Shown: positions 50,157 through 60,286, numbered from the stretch's first letter. The stretch: DNA of 64,000 nt from Paracoccus beibuensis (GCF_026162625.1 NZ_JAOTBD010000009.1:48572-112571); one strand, 5' to 3'. Notes: generated by a model from the sequence alone, not told the origin. Made by a program: numbers and translations.

Positions 50157-50954
50157 TTAGAACGCCGCTGGGCAGCCCTCGTCCCATTGGTCGTCATACG
50201 GGTTGCTGTCATCATCGCCGCTAGCAGGGCGATACCCCAGCCAATCCGCAATCTCCGCCAGCTTTCCGCCTGCGCATCGCTGAAGCAACTCTGCCGCTGC
50301 CTCTGGGGATCGCTGGCAAAGGTGCGACAGGCTTGCCCCGAACTGTCTGTCTGCGTCGTCAATCATCGCCCGTCGCCATTCATCCCGTGCGTCGTCATTC
50401 CACTCGGCGGGATCGTCCCCCCGCAGCATCGCTTGTGCTTCTGCCCAAGACTGCGGAACATCCGCACCCGTCTCGCCCAGTTGCTTCAGTGTCCTGCGCA
50501 TGTAGGCAACGGATCTTTCCGAGACGCCGCAGGCCGCTGCCGTGTCAGCTTTCGTAAGACCGCCAGCGACAACCAGCCGCCACGCCCAGTTGCCCTTGTC
50601 CTCGCGGGAGAGCGGCAGCCGGTCCTTCGCATTGTCCCTGATTGGGATCAGCCGCGCCGTGACCATGTCGCACTTGAAGACTTCCACAGGGACGGGGCCG
50701 GTCCATCGCTTGCGTCGGTATGCTGCCAGCCGGTGGTGTCCGTCGGCCACAATCAGCGTCCCGCTGTCCGGGTCTTCCCATACGGCCATGCGGTCCAGCA
50801 CCCCGCCCCGCTCCAAGGCATCCACCAAGGCTGCAACATGGTTTTCGGCCAGCCCTGATCCGCGCGGCTGAAATTCGCTTTCCCGCGCCTGAAGCTGGCT
50901 GATCTGAACGCTTCGCCGCGCTGGGCGTGGAAGCGACAGCTTAGTCTTTGTCAT
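50157..50954 (-). CDS. ParB/sulfiredoxin-fold protein with helix-turn-helix
   Basis: A 265-residue protein. Residues ~15-90 form a ParB N-terminal/sulfiredoxin-like domain with the nucleotide-binding motif VADGHHRLAAYRRKRW. A helix-turn-helix follows (LTKADTAAACGVSERSVAYM), then an acidic C-terminus. No parA partner is present, so it is more likely an island regulator or NTP-dependent DNA-binding factor than a segregation protein. The ATG at 50954 has an AGGAAA upstream. Confidence 0.82.
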   Translation of the reverse strand: MTKTKLSLPRPARRSVQISQLQARESEFQPRGSGLAENHVAALVDALERGGVLDRMAVWEDPDSGTLIVADGHHRLAAYRRKRWTGPVPVEVFKCDMVTARLIPIRDNAKDRLPLSREDKGNWAWRLVVAGGLTKADTAAACGVSERSVAYMRRTLKQLGETGADVPQSWAEAQAMLRGDDPAEWNDDARDEWRRAMIDDADRQFGASLSHLCQRSPEAAAELLQRCAGGKLAEIADWLGYRPASGDDDSNPYDDQWDEGCPAAF

Positions 50955-51346
50955 GTAAAGGATTTCCTGTTGTTCGTGGGTCTGCGCAAGGGATGCAAAT
51001 GCACCCCCCAAGGCTTGCATAGCCAAGCCGCCGCTGAAGTGGCCCCTCAAGCTGCTTGCTTCAGGCGATCCGACAGGGACCACGCCCCCCCGGTATCCTG
51101 TCATTCAGTCAACCTGTGGCGCTCTGGTCCGCTGCTGCTTTGCAATGGGGGCGGGTAAATGCTCGGGACACTGTGGCTGCCGCTTCTGCGATGGGGGAAC
51201 CTAATGCCGCTGGAACCTCCCCTAGCGTTGTCCTGAAGCGTCCTGTGGCGGCTTCTCAGGGGCCGAGCAGGGCATGTGTGCCGTGATGGCTGCGACGCCT
51301 CCGCCCAAGGGACTTGCCGCCCCACAACGCGCCTCACATAGTCGCG
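50955..51346. other. Intergenic stretch without a supported gene
   Basis: About 390 bases between the divergent ParB-like and membrane-protein genes. It should hold both promoters. I could not identify a gene, repeat or clear promoter in it. Confidence 0.5.
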
Positions 51347-51967
51347 ATGAAACTTCGACCGAGGGGCTTGGGATTGGACAAAGAAACCGTGCTAGACGCT
51401 CTTGCCGCAACTGGCGCATGGGCTGCCGCTAACTCTCTGGTGCTGGCCCAAGTGCTTGCAGCCGTTGTTACCGCAGTGGCAACTATCGCGCTCTGGCGAG
51501 TTACACGCGTTCTGGCCGTCGAGACTACCACGCTAGCGAAGATGACTGCGCAACCGTTCGTCGTTTGCTGGCTTGAGTCCAGTGCCGCAAATCCGCTTGC
51601 GCTCAACCTTACGCTGAGGAACACCGGGAATGCGACAGCATTTGATATCAGTCTGCGGATCACTCCCGCACTCCCTGCCAAGTATGATGACAGGCCCGGC
51701 AACGAGGGATCAGAAACGACATTCGCCGTGTCGCTACTTCCGCCCGGACAGGCCCTTAGCATTCGAGGTGTCAAAAGCGAGCTTGTGCATGACACGGTTT
51801 TCAACGCCGAACTTGGGTGGGCAGACCGCCCTGGTTCGCCGGTGCGTGAAGCCATTGCGTATAGCTTTGATGCGAATGACGGCTTTCGCTTCGGGTGGGT
51901 ATCGAAGGGCCTACACGATGTTGCTCAGGAGCTTGAGCGAATTCGCAAACGCTTACCGAAAGCATAA
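51347..51967 (+). CDS. Membrane-anchored protein of unknown function
   Basis: A 206-residue protein with one membrane helix at about residues 30-52 (LAQVLAAVVTAVATIALWRV) and a C-terminal domain that looks beta-sandwich-like (ALNLTLRNTGNATAFDISLR). The start at 51347 (MKLRPRGLGLDKE) is the second in-frame ATG and is uncertain. Not a recognised family. It is the last gene of element A before the second att copy. Confidence 0.65.
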   Translation: MKLRPRGLGLDKETVLDALAATGAWAAANSLVLAQVLAAVVTAVATIALWRVTRVLAVETTTLAKMTAQPFVVCWLESSAANPLALNLTLRNTGNATAFDISLRITPALPAKYDDRPGNEGSETTFAVSLLPPGQALSIRGVKSELVHDTVFNAELGWADRPGSPVREAIAYSFDANDGFRFGWVSKGLHDVAQELERIRKRLPKA

Positions 51968-52163
51968 CCGAAATGCTGCGCAAAATGACGCGCCCGACCC
52001 CGCGTCACACAGTGTCGGCGGACGGACTGCTGTCTTGCTGGTCACTTGCTCTTAGCCTACTGTGTTGTCCATCAATGACAACTAGTGCTTTGGACAACGG
52101 GAAGCCACGATAACGAAAGCAGTTTCAGTGACTTATCGGTTGCGACGGCGAAATGGCGTAGTG

Positions 52164-52347
52164 TCCCACCCTCTCCGCCACTTGCCCCCGCGAAAGCGTT
52201 CTCCCGATCCGGCTGCGGCCGGATTTTCTCGTTGTTTACGAGGGTTATGCGGGCGGGGCTGTTAACCGGCCCCGACGACAACGGGCGCGCGCGCGTTCTC
52301 TCCGGGCCGGTATTCTCCGGACCTGTTAACCGCCCCCGTTCCGGTTA
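52164..52347 (+). repeat. att copy 2 with extended repeat arm
   Basis: Begins with the exact 19-base tRNA-Ser end and continues into about 165 bases that are repeated, with scattered changes, at 63323-63504. By hand I count about nine differences in the first ~108 aligned bases; beyond that the match is weaker. It likely represents the original sequence downstream of tRNA-Ser, displaced by element A. Confidence 0.8.
52207..52227 (+). terminator. Displaced tRNA-Ser terminator
   Basis: ATCCGGC and GCCGGAT form a stem around TGCG, followed by TTTTCTC. The same hairpin with a TGCT loop is in the third att copy. It fits the native terminator of the tRNA gene. Confidence 0.7.
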
Positions 52348-52469
52348 ATCCGCGCAAACCATTGATAACATCCCAGCAATGCTCCGGTATTGTCCGCGCA
52401 GGTTTGAGAACCCATGCGGGAAGAGAATGGAACACGTATCGAACACACCCCCTCCAACTTGGGGCGGTG

Positions 52470-54419
52470 TCACCGCAGCGCGGCTCTCGCACTCGGCACG
52501 CTAGCTTCGTCCTCACCGACCAAGGCCGCGAGTCGAGCGAGCGCTTCCGCCACGATGCGGCCCTGATCGTGGATGATCTGAATGATCTCAGCTGGCGACC
52601 GGTCATCGAACTTCGTAACAGTGCTTGGATTGACCGCCTTGAGGTCGAAGACAGCAGCGTCAATGGCAGCTGCCTGAGCCTCCAGTTCTCGCGCCGCCTT
52701 CTCCTTTTCGTTGATTTCTCCGATCAGCGCAGCCACCTCGGCATCTGAAGTCTTCAGCTTCTTCAGGCGCTTGAGCTTCTCCTTGAAGTCGATCACCTCG
52801 GCCTTGGTTTCACCTGCCTGCTCCAGAATGGGCTGCATCTCTTCGCGTGCTTCCGCGCGGCGCGCGGCGAAGTCGACCGTCCAGGAGTACCGACTGTCAG
52901 CCTCCGCCTTGCCGCGGAGCGGCAGCAGCCGGGCGTAGGACGGGAACGACTTTCCAGTGTTCACTTCCTGCTCCAGCCAATCGGCTGTCAGATTGGCGGG
53001 CAGCGCGCTGTCCGCAAGCAGCTTTCCGTCCTTGTCGAAACCGAAATGCGCCAGCGTGAGCGGAGTCTTCTTGCCGACCTTCACGTGGCTCAGGTCGTAG
53101 TACCAGATCCGCTCGGTCTTCTTGCCTTTGGTGAAGAACAGCAAGTTGGTCTTCAAGCCTGCGCCAGCGGTCGAGAAGACCCCTCCCGGCAGGCTCACAA
53201 TTGCCCAAAGGTCGCATTCATCGACCAGCTTGCGCTTCGTCTCGACGAAGGAGCTTTCGTTGGTCCTGAACAGCATGCCTTCGTCGAGAACGATGGCGCA
53301 GGTGCCCTTCGGGGCAAGCTCGGCAAGGATGTCCTGGACGAAGAGCACCTGCGTCGAGCTGGTCTCGAAGGCGAAGTTCTTCTGCGCGTCCTTGCCTTCC
53401 TTTCCGCCGAACGGCGGGTTGGTCAGGATGACATCGAACTGCTTCGGCGCCTTGTCGAACAGCGCGCCATAGGTTGCCCGGCGTGTGAGGGAGTTGCCAT
53501 GCCAGAGATTGGGCTGGTCGATCCCGTGCAGGACGAGGTTGGCCAGCGCGATCGGGATGACGAGGTTCTCCTTTTCGCGGCCGAAGAACGTGTCGTGCTT
53601 CAAGGCCTCGAGACCGGTGCTCAGGGGGGACCGGCCCAGCTTCCGCGCGATATGCTCGTATGCAATCGCCAGGAAGCCGCCCGTCCCGCAACAGGGATCA
53701 TAGACGGTCTTCCCGAGTTGCGGATCGACGGTGTGGACCATCGCCCGGATCACCTCGCGCGGGGTAAAGAACTGGCCGCCATCCGAGTTCTTTTCCCCCA
53801 TCTTGAGCAGCAGGTCTTCTTACACCTGTGACAGAGTGAAGAAGTGGGTGTCGTCGATGTTGTCGACGCTGATCTCGTCCACGCGGTCGAGGATGTCGCG
53901 CAGGTTCGTCTCAGAATCCACACGCACCCGCTCGACCGCCGTCATGATCCGGCCGATGATGCGCTGTTTCGGCGATGCGGCGGGGTTGGGCAGACCTGTC
54001 CGCAGATCGGTGTCCAATCCGTGCAGCGCGGGCAGCAGCTCCTTGTTGATAAAGTCGAAGAGCTTGCCGTCACCAGCAGCGAACAGTTCCTGGCGCTTCC
54101 AGCCGAACGGCTTCCCCTCGGGCGTCTTCGGATGGCCCGGCTTCCCGGAGTATGGCGCCGCCCAGTCCTGCCAGCGATAGGGCGCGCGCAGGGCGTGCGA
54201 GAACCCGACGCCGACGGCATCGGCTTCTTCCTGATCGCGCGCCTCCTGGGCGTCGAGAAGGCGCAGGAACAGGATCCACGTAAGCTCCGGCACATACTGA
54301 AGCGCACTGGCGCAGTTGGAGCGGCGCATCACATCGCAGATGCCCTTGACGAAGGCGCCGAGCGACTGCGTCGAGGAAATGGCCTTGGGTTTCTTTTCTT
54401 TGGGGCGTGCCATGGTCAC
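52470..54419 (-). pseudogene. hsdM: Type I restriction DNA methyltransferase, interrupted by a stop codon
   Basis: The frame from GTG 54419 encodes a 649-codon HsdM but codon 200 is TAA (53820-53822). The context LSQV-stop-EDLLLKMGEKNSD shows a conserved tyrosine codon mutated to stop. The N-terminal part (to 53820) is the HsdM N-terminal helical domain. The rest keeps the SAM motif DPCCGTGGF (codon ~241) and the catalytic NPPF (codon ~334). No frameshift is present. Translation could restart at the ATG at 53801, giving a 443-residue piece; whether the two halves work together is unknown. Confidence 0.9.
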
Positions 54420-55608
54420 ATCTCGAAGGCTGCCGCGAGGATCTTCTGCGGCAGGCGGTTGATCTCGGAAAGGCGGGACTCCAGCGCGCGTTTCAGCGGC
54501 TTGAGCTCCTTGAGCGCGGCGGATGCGCGTTTCTGCTCCGCATAGCTCGGCAGCGCGATCTCACCTTCGGCGAGGCGATTGAACAGCATGCGCTCTCGCA
54601 CGGCGCCGCGAGCAAGCGAAAGGATACAATGCGCACCAAGAGGCGAACGCAGCCAGTAGTAGAACCAGCGGCTGTCCACAATGCCGGGCTTCCCCTGGAG
54701 CACCACATAATCCGGGCTGGTGATGCCGGGATCGTCGTCATCGTCGACAAAGGCGATGGAGCCGATCAGAATGCGCATCGGATTGTAGAAGACGGTACCG
54801 GGCGTTGCCGGCTTGTATTTCGGCGCTTGCTTGCCAGGTGGTTCCTTGGCCGGAGCTAGACCGTCGCGGGTGGCGCCGAGGACAGGATGGCACGCCCAGT
54901 CTGCGCCGACACCACGCTTTACCTCGTCCAACACATCGCCCAAACGTCGCTCATGCGCTGAATTTTTCTGGATGCTCTCAAGGACGATTGCGCTGGCAAG
55001 GGCGGAGACATCTTCACTCTGCGATCTAGCGGCCGCCGCCGCCTGATGAGCTTCCGAAAGCGCCGCTTTCAGTCGTTTCACTATCGCCTTCTGGACTTCC
55101 AGACCCGGCAGGCAAATATGAAATGCCTCAAGGGTGGGCATATAAATCGTCTTGTGAGTAGCCCGGACGAAAGCTCACGCAAGTAGTCGCGAGACAGAAT
55201 GAGCGAATACATCAAGAAATCGGGATCGAGAGTCTCGCCACAGACTCAGTTAGCGAAATCTTGGCTGGTGGCCATGGGATTTCCCATGATCGCGACAAAG
55301 CCAACGGATGCAGTTCTGGATAAGCAAACAGTACCTACTGGAAGAATTCTTGCAGCAGAATTCGCAATACCCGCATGGTTCGTTTTAATTTCGGTGCTGC
55401 TGACCCACTTCCCGTCAAAAGCACGAATCCCGGTCAGAGAAAGCCAAGATACGTCACCACCCCACCACTCAGGCCGCAAGCGACTTGGAGTGTGACCGCT
55501 TTCGAGCCTGGCAACCTCATTCAATCGTACCCACTTCCAGCCGTCAGGAGCCGACAAAAGATTCGGGTCTACAGATATCGGCATAAACGCAGGGGTGTGT
55601 TCAGTCAT
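54416..55608 (-). pseudogene. hsdS: Type I restriction specificity subunit, broken by stop and frameshift
   Basis: DNA-recognition subunit of the type I system. The first part (55608 to 55246, 120 residues) contains the target-recognition start GWKWVRLNEVARLESGHTPS and ends at a TGA where the family pattern expects tryptophan (SQDFAN-stop-VCGETLDPDF). Near 55160 one base is missing (RELSSG then out of frame). Homology resumes in another frame at 55141 (MPTLEAFHICLPGLEVQKAI) and runs to 54416. So two lesions separate the two target domains. It overlaps hsdR by ATGA and hsdM by GTGA. Confidence 0.88.
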
Positions 55609-58019
55609 CTTGCTCCAAAGAGCCTTCCCTTTGCCTCGCGCACAACATCAGCAGGACTTCCGAGCCCACGGAGCGCGGCCAGCCCTCCTGCCATCCGGAT
55701 TTCCGGTACATCCCACAGCGCCGGTGTCTCCAGCGCGTCGGTGCCGCCTTGCGCAAACTGGGGGGCCAGTTCCTTCAGCACGACGGCAGCTTTCGGGTCC
55801 ATGCCGTCAAAACACTTTTTGTTCAAGTCGATATACTGATTCCCACGCTCTGGTCGCTTCAGAGCGCGCGCGTGATAGCCGTGGTGGCCAAAGAAATCGT
55901 AGAGGTCGAAGTCGCTCATCTTGTCGATTTCGCGGATGACCTCGGGGCTGAAGTTGTCGCCGAGCAGATGGTCGATCAGGTCACGACGCTTGCTCGTCTC
56001 GATCCAGAGCTCGCGGAACTCGTCCAGCGTATGCGCCTCTGCGAGCACGCGCGCCATTACCTCGCGCCGGTACTCGTCCACAGGGATTGGGGTGTCGCGG
56101 CCCTCGCGGCTGACGAGGATGAAGCGACCCTGCGGGTTGATGACGACCTGCTTTCCGCCGATTTCGGCGACGGACGGGCCGTCGCCTCCTTCCTCGTCAT
56201 CGCCGCCCTCGCCACCGCCCCCCGTGCCGCCATCGCCTCGCGGGCGCGGGGGCTTGGTTATGAATTCGGTGCCGAAGAGATTGGTGACGCCAGTGTAGTC
56301 GTAGAGCCAGAACTTGTACTTGGCCGTCTCTTCGTGGATGCGTGTGCCCCGGCCGACCATCTGGTAGAACTTGATCGGCGACTGGAGGTAGCGAAAGAAG
56401 ACAACTGCATTCAGCCGTTCGATGTCCACGCCGGCCTCCAGCAGATCGACCGTGCAGGCGATGAAGGCGCGTTCGCCGGACCCGCGCATCGGCTCGATCA
56501 TGTCGGCACCGTTGTTCGCCCCGCCCATGCATTTGAAAGCGTAGTGGTCCTTCGGCGTCTGACCGTTCTCGCGGCACCAGCGGACGTAGAGGTTGTTCAT
56601 GTGTTGCGCGACCCGGTCGGCATGGATCTCTCGCGTGCAGAAGATGATGACCTTCTGCTCCGGCCCGCCATTCGCGCAAAGGAGCTGGAACAGGTCCTCG
56701 CACATCTTCGGCGTGCGCAATTCGACGAACAGCTCGTCGTCGAAGTCCTTGCCGGTGTACTGCGCCTTGGGCAGGTCGTCCTCGGTCAGCGGCAAGCCCG
56801 TCTTGATGTCTCGGACACCCGCGTTGAGGATTTCCTCTCGGGTGAAGACCATGTTGTCGATGCTGGCCTTGCGCTTCACGATCTCGCAGGCCGCAAGATA
56901 GCCGTCCTCCTGCGCCTCGATCAGGGTGTACTCGTAGACCGGTTCGCCGAAGTACTTTCTGTTGTTGGCAGTGATCTCCTGGTCCTCGGCGCTGGCCTGC
57001 TTCGATTCCTCGAGCTTTCGCGGCGTCGCGGTCAGGCCGATGTGGATAGCGTTCGGGTTGCGGCGAAGCACCTCGGACCACCGGCCCCAGGCAGAGCGGT
57101 GGCACTCGTCGATGATGATGACGCTGAACGCGTCCTCACCATAGTGCTCGGACAGGAAGCTGGCGAACCCGTCGTCGTCGTCCAGACCGAGCGTCTGGTA
57201 GGTGGCGATATGGATTCGTGCGTTCTGCGCGGCGTTGCCGCCCCGCTCCGACTTCACGATGCGGGCGTTGTCACCGAAGGCGGCCTTGAACTTGTTGTAG
57301 GCCTGCTCGCGAAGTTCATCCCGGTCACACAGGAAGAGCGCCGGTTTGGGCAGCTGGCCGGCCTGCGACAGCCGCCAGAGCACGTTCGTGGCGATGATCG
57401 TCTTGCCTGCGCCTGTGGCGAGCGTCAGCAACACCCGGGGTGCCGTGCCAGCCTGGCGGTCCAGAATGATCTTCTCGAAGGCGGCGCGGATCGCCGCATC
57501 CTGATAGTAGCGGCTGTGCGCCCATGCCGGGCTGTCCGCCTGGAACAGCATGGCTGCGTCAGGGGCGTGGAGGTCTATCCCACTGTCCTTGGCATACCGT
57601 GTCGTCAGGTCTGGGTGCGTGGGGAAATCGGGAAACTGGAAAGGCCCACCCTGCAGGCTTGTGAAGCAGTCGTACTCCCCGTAGCGGTGGCCATTGGTCG
57701 AGAAGACGTACTTGACCTCGTATCGTTCGCAGTCGGCATACGCCTTGGCTTGCTGCATGCCCTTGAGCGGATCGTCCCCCTCCTTCTTTGCCTCGAGCAC
57801 AGCGATGGGCATCGACTTTGGCATATCCACGATCTGGACGCACAGGAGATAGTCCGTGCGCCCCGGACCTTTCCGCCTGCGCCCCTTTGGCCCTGTGGGC
57901 TCCACCGGCGGCGGCGTCAGAACGGTTTCGAGCGTAACCTGGTCCCGGCTGACATAGCCTTTTGCTCGGAGAACTAGGTCGATGAGGTGATACCGCGTGT
58001 CGGCTTCATTCATGCTCAT
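55605..58019 (-). CDS. hsdR: Type I restriction enzyme endonuclease subunit HsdR
   Basis: An 804-residue translocating nuclease. The N-terminal PD-(D/E)xK nuclease is visible (Asp56 in GRTDYLLC, Glu76 and Lys78 in VLEAKKEG). Superfamily 2 helicase motifs follow: Walker A ATGAGKT at 201-207, DECH at 304-307, GLTATP and QMVGRGTR. The C-terminus is an EcoEI-type domain (FDLYDFFGHHGYHARAL). The start MSMNEADTRYHLID at 58019 fits the family. The frame is intact, while its partners hsdS and hsdM are broken. Gene order R-S-M is uncommon. Confidence 0.94.
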   Translation of the reverse strand: MSMNEADTRYHLIDLVLRAKGYVSRDQVTLETVLTPPPVEPTGPKGRRRKGPGRTDYLLCVQIVDMPKSMPIAVLEAKKEGDDPLKGMQQAKAYADCERYEVKYVFSTNGHRYGEYDCFTSLQGGPFQFPDFPTHPDLTTRYAKDSGIDLHAPDAAMLFQADSPAWAHSRYYQDAAIRAAFEKIILDRQAGTAPRVLLTLATGAGKTIIATNVLWRLSQAGQLPKPALFLCDRDELREQAYNKFKAAFGDNARIVKSERGGNAAQNARIHIATYQTLGLDDDDGFASFLSEHYGEDAFSVIIIDECHRSAWGRWSEVLRRNPNAIHIGLTATPRKLEESKQASAEDQEITANNRKYFGEPVYEYTLIEAQEDGYLAACEIVKRKASIDNMVFTREEILNAGVRDIKTGLPLTEDDLPKAQYTGKDFDDELFVELRTPKMCEDLFQLLCANGGPEQKVIIFCTREIHADRVAQHMNNLYVRWCRENGQTPKDHYAFKCMGGANNGADMIEPMRGSGERAFIACTVDLLEAGVDIERLNAVVFFRYLQSPIKFYQMVGRGTRIHEETAKYKFWLYDYTGVTNLFGTEFITKPPRPRGDGGTGGGGEGGDDEEGGDGPSVAEIGGKQVVINPQGRFILVSREGRDTPIPVDEYRREVMARVLAEAHTLDEFRELWIETSKRRDLIDHLLGDNFSPEVIREIDKMSDFDLYDFFGHHGYHARALKRPERGNQYIDLNKKCFDGMDPKAAVVLKELAPQFAQGGTDALETPALWDVPEIRMAGGLAALRGLGSPADVVREAKGRLFGAR

Positions 58020-58115
58020 GGCCGCTCTCCCGCCCCGTTGGAAAATACTGTCGAAGACCGGAAGCAGGGATCGGGTCGGCATCCAGTGCCGAGAGTGCCC
58101 CGAAGCGACGGACTA

Positions 58116-59750
58116 TTATACATTGACCGACCAAATCCGCCGCGCCCTCTCGACCAGATCAGCCTGCCGCGCGGTCAGCAGGTCCTTCGTCCAATGATCA
58201 GCCAAGAGGATCGGCTTTGTGGTATCGAAGGAAACCCGGTTGTTTCGCTCGGCGTAGATCTTCTTCTTGCGGTCGAATGGGAAGTACTGCGCCTTGTAAT
58301 TCTTGATGCCAGTAAGCAGCGCAAGATTGCCAAGGCGGTGCAGCCAGAGGCGGTGGTCGTCATCGGTGAAACGCTCACGCCAGTAGGCGTCCTTGAGCGC
58401 CTGAGGCAGAACATGCTCGATGGTGATCTTTCCGCCGAAGTCCTTGGTGACCGACTCGTCCTGATCGGCCTCTTCAAGGCGCAGCAGGACGGCCTGCGCA
58501 AAAGGCCGTCCATAGACCTCGCCGTCGAGCAGAGAACGGAATTCATCGTCGTTGGCATTGGCGCGGAAGATCGCGCGGATGTCGTCCGCGTTTTTCCCGG
58601 CGCGGATCGCGGTGATGAGCTGAAAGTATGCTGTCAAACGAGCAGTGAACGCGAGGCGCCGGATCCAGTTCTGATAGGTGATCCGCTCGAGTAGATCGAT
58701 GAATTTGCCCTCGGGCATGTCCGCTACAGGCCTGTTCAGGAAGGCAAGCAACGGCGGAATCCACTCCTCGAACGCTACCCGCTTGAGCGATCTGACCGCG
58801 CGACGAGCTGCGGGCGCCTCGAACTCGTTCCTGAGAACGCGCAGATAATTGCGAGCGGAAGTGTTCACCTCGTCGAGAAAAGTGAACGGCGTCGCCGCAG
58901 TCTCAATAAGGGGCTCGAACTCTTCGTGCAGCGCCTTGCGCGCTTTAGTTGCTACAATCGAGCTGCGATGATGCGCCATGAACTGATCAAGACGCTCGAT
59001 GCCAATCTGCTCCTCCAGTTCGAGCCATGCTTCGTCCAGATCACTGCTTCGGGCTGCGTTGCCGCCGAGACGCGCAAACAGCATGCTCTTGATCAGGTCG
59101 GCATTTGACAGCGCCATGCCGCGGGCATTCAGAACATTGAACAACCGGTAAGCCGACTGCCAGGACGCAGTAGTGACGAACACTACATAGACCCTGCTAA
59201 GCAGATAGTTCGCGAACAGCTTCAGCGTCTTCTGGTCATGCTGAGCCATAAAGCTGTCGATGGCCTCCAGGTTCTCGATGATGCGCTGCTTTGGGGCATC
59301 CTGCTCCTTCGCGACCTCCTTGCGCAGCGCCTCGGGGACCACTTCCCCCGACAGCACGTGACGTCGGAAGAAGTTCTGATCGCGCTGGCGTAGGGTCAGT
59401 CGTGGCGTCTCCTCCTCACCAGTAAGCGCATTGCGTGGCAACACACGCCGACCCAGTTCAGATTTCGCCGGTTCATCGACGGCATCGCGCAGGCGTGAGA
59501 AGATCAGGTTGAGCGTCGTCAGCCGCTGCTGCCCGTCCACGACATCATACAGGCGACCCTTTTCGCGTTCGATGGTGATGAGCGACCCGATGAAGTACTC
59601 CTCGTCGTTAGCCACATATGCTTCCCAGACATCGTCGAGAAGTTGTTCAACGTTACCCTTTTCCCAAGAATACGGCCGCTGATACGCGGGTATTTCGTAT
59701 CTAATCTGTTCGGTCAGAATCTGACTGATCGTGCGCTCGCCCGCTTCCAT
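58116..59750 (-). CDS. DUF262/DUF1524 protein (GmrSD- or SspE-like defence nuclease)
   Basis: A 544-residue protein. The N-terminal DUF262 domain has the nucleotide-linked motif DGQQR at residues 72-76 and AYQRPYSW upstream. The C-terminal DUF1524 domain is an HNH-type nuclease (ITIEHVLPQ, then LHRLGNLALLTGIKN, with histidine and asparagine residues in place). Known relatives are the type IV modified-DNA restriction enzyme GmrSD and SspE of phosphorothioate systems. It sits directly upstream of hsdR, fitting a defence island. No ssp or dnd genes are in the window, so modified-base restriction is the likelier role. Confidence 0.88.
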   Translation of the reverse strand: MEAGERTISQILTEQIRYEIPAYQRPYSWEKGNVEQLLDDVWEAYVANDEEYFIGSLITIEREKGRLYDVVDGQQRLTTLNLIFSRLRDAVDEPAKSELGRRVLPRNALTGEEETPRLTLRQRDQNFFRRHVLSGEVVPEALRKEVAKEQDAPKQRIIENLEAIDSFMAQHDQKTLKLFANYLLSRVYVVFVTTASWQSAYRLFNVLNARGMALSNADLIKSMLFARLGGNAARSSDLDEAWLELEEQIGIERLDQFMAHHRSSIVATKARKALHEEFEPLIETAATPFTFLDEVNTSARNYLRVLRNEFEAPAARRAVRSLKRVAFEEWIPPLLAFLNRPVADMPEGKFIDLLERITYQNWIRRLAFTARLTAYFQLITAIRAGKNADDIRAIFRANANDDEFRSLLDGEVYGRPFAQAVLLRLEEADQDESVTKDFGGKITIEHVLPQALKDAYWRERFTDDDHRLWLHRLGNLALLTGIKNYKAQYFPFDRKKKIYAERNNRVSFDTTKPILLADHWTKDLLTARQADLVERARRIWSVNV

Positions 59751-59890
59751 TGTCGCTCTCAACTATCGGACGGCGACTGGATTGCCGGACGCCCGATTTT
59801 GAGCTGACATTACCGCCGTTTGCGGCGCGAGACTAAGCTGCGGCCCTAGGATGATGCAAGCCTCAAGCCGGCGGCGTACCGCACGCATCT

Positions 59891-60286
59891 TCAATCTAGG
59901 GCAGTGTTCAGGACGGCGCGTTGCTCGGACCAGGCCCTTGGCAATGTCCCGCGCAGCGCCTCCAGCTTGAGGCTTGGCGGCTGACTGCCGTCAAGGATGC
60001 CCTCCACCAAGTCGGGGACAAGTTGCGTGAGCCGCATGGTCCTTGTCAAGAAAGGCGCGGCCATCCGTTCGCTTCGGGCCAACTCCGCGATGGTACCGAA
60101 CTCACCCGACTCTAGCACCTTCTTCCACCGAAACGCCCGAGCCAGCGCCTTGATCAAAGCGTCGTCGCAATGACTGCGAGCGCGAATGTCAGTGGGCACC
60201 TCCATCTCCTTCCGCCCGCCGCGCTTCACGACGCGGAACGGGACGTGCACCGTTATCGTATCGGCGGTCGCGGCCCGGCGCGTCAC
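59891..60286 (-). CDS. Small DNA-binding-like protein of a recombinase module
   Basis: A 131-residue protein starting at the GTG at 60286, which overlaps the stop of the recombinase remnant (GTGA). The N-terminus TRRAATADTITVHVPFRVVK and the helical ALIKALARAFRWKKVLESGE, plus a possible helix-turn-helix (TIAELARSERMAAPFLTRTM), match the small protein usually encoded after DUF2924 and a large serine recombinase in alphaproteobacterial islands. Intact, but its partners here are broken. Confidence 0.78.
   Translation of the reverse strand: MTRRAATADTITVHVPFRVVKRGGRKEMEVPTDIRARSHCDDALIKALARAFRWKKVLESGEFGTIAELARSERMAAPFLTRTMRLTQLVPDLVEGILDGSQPPSLKLEALRGTLPRAWSEQRAVLNTALD

Noticed and set aside
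50157..50954. ParB-like gene as part of a plasmid partition or replication region
   Set aside because: No parA, replication initiator or iteron-like repeats nearby, so an origin call is not supported.
55749..57977. A 742-codon plus-strand open frame opposite hsdR
   Set aside because: The minus strand carries all helicase and nuclease motifs in order; the plus frame has no recognisable domain.
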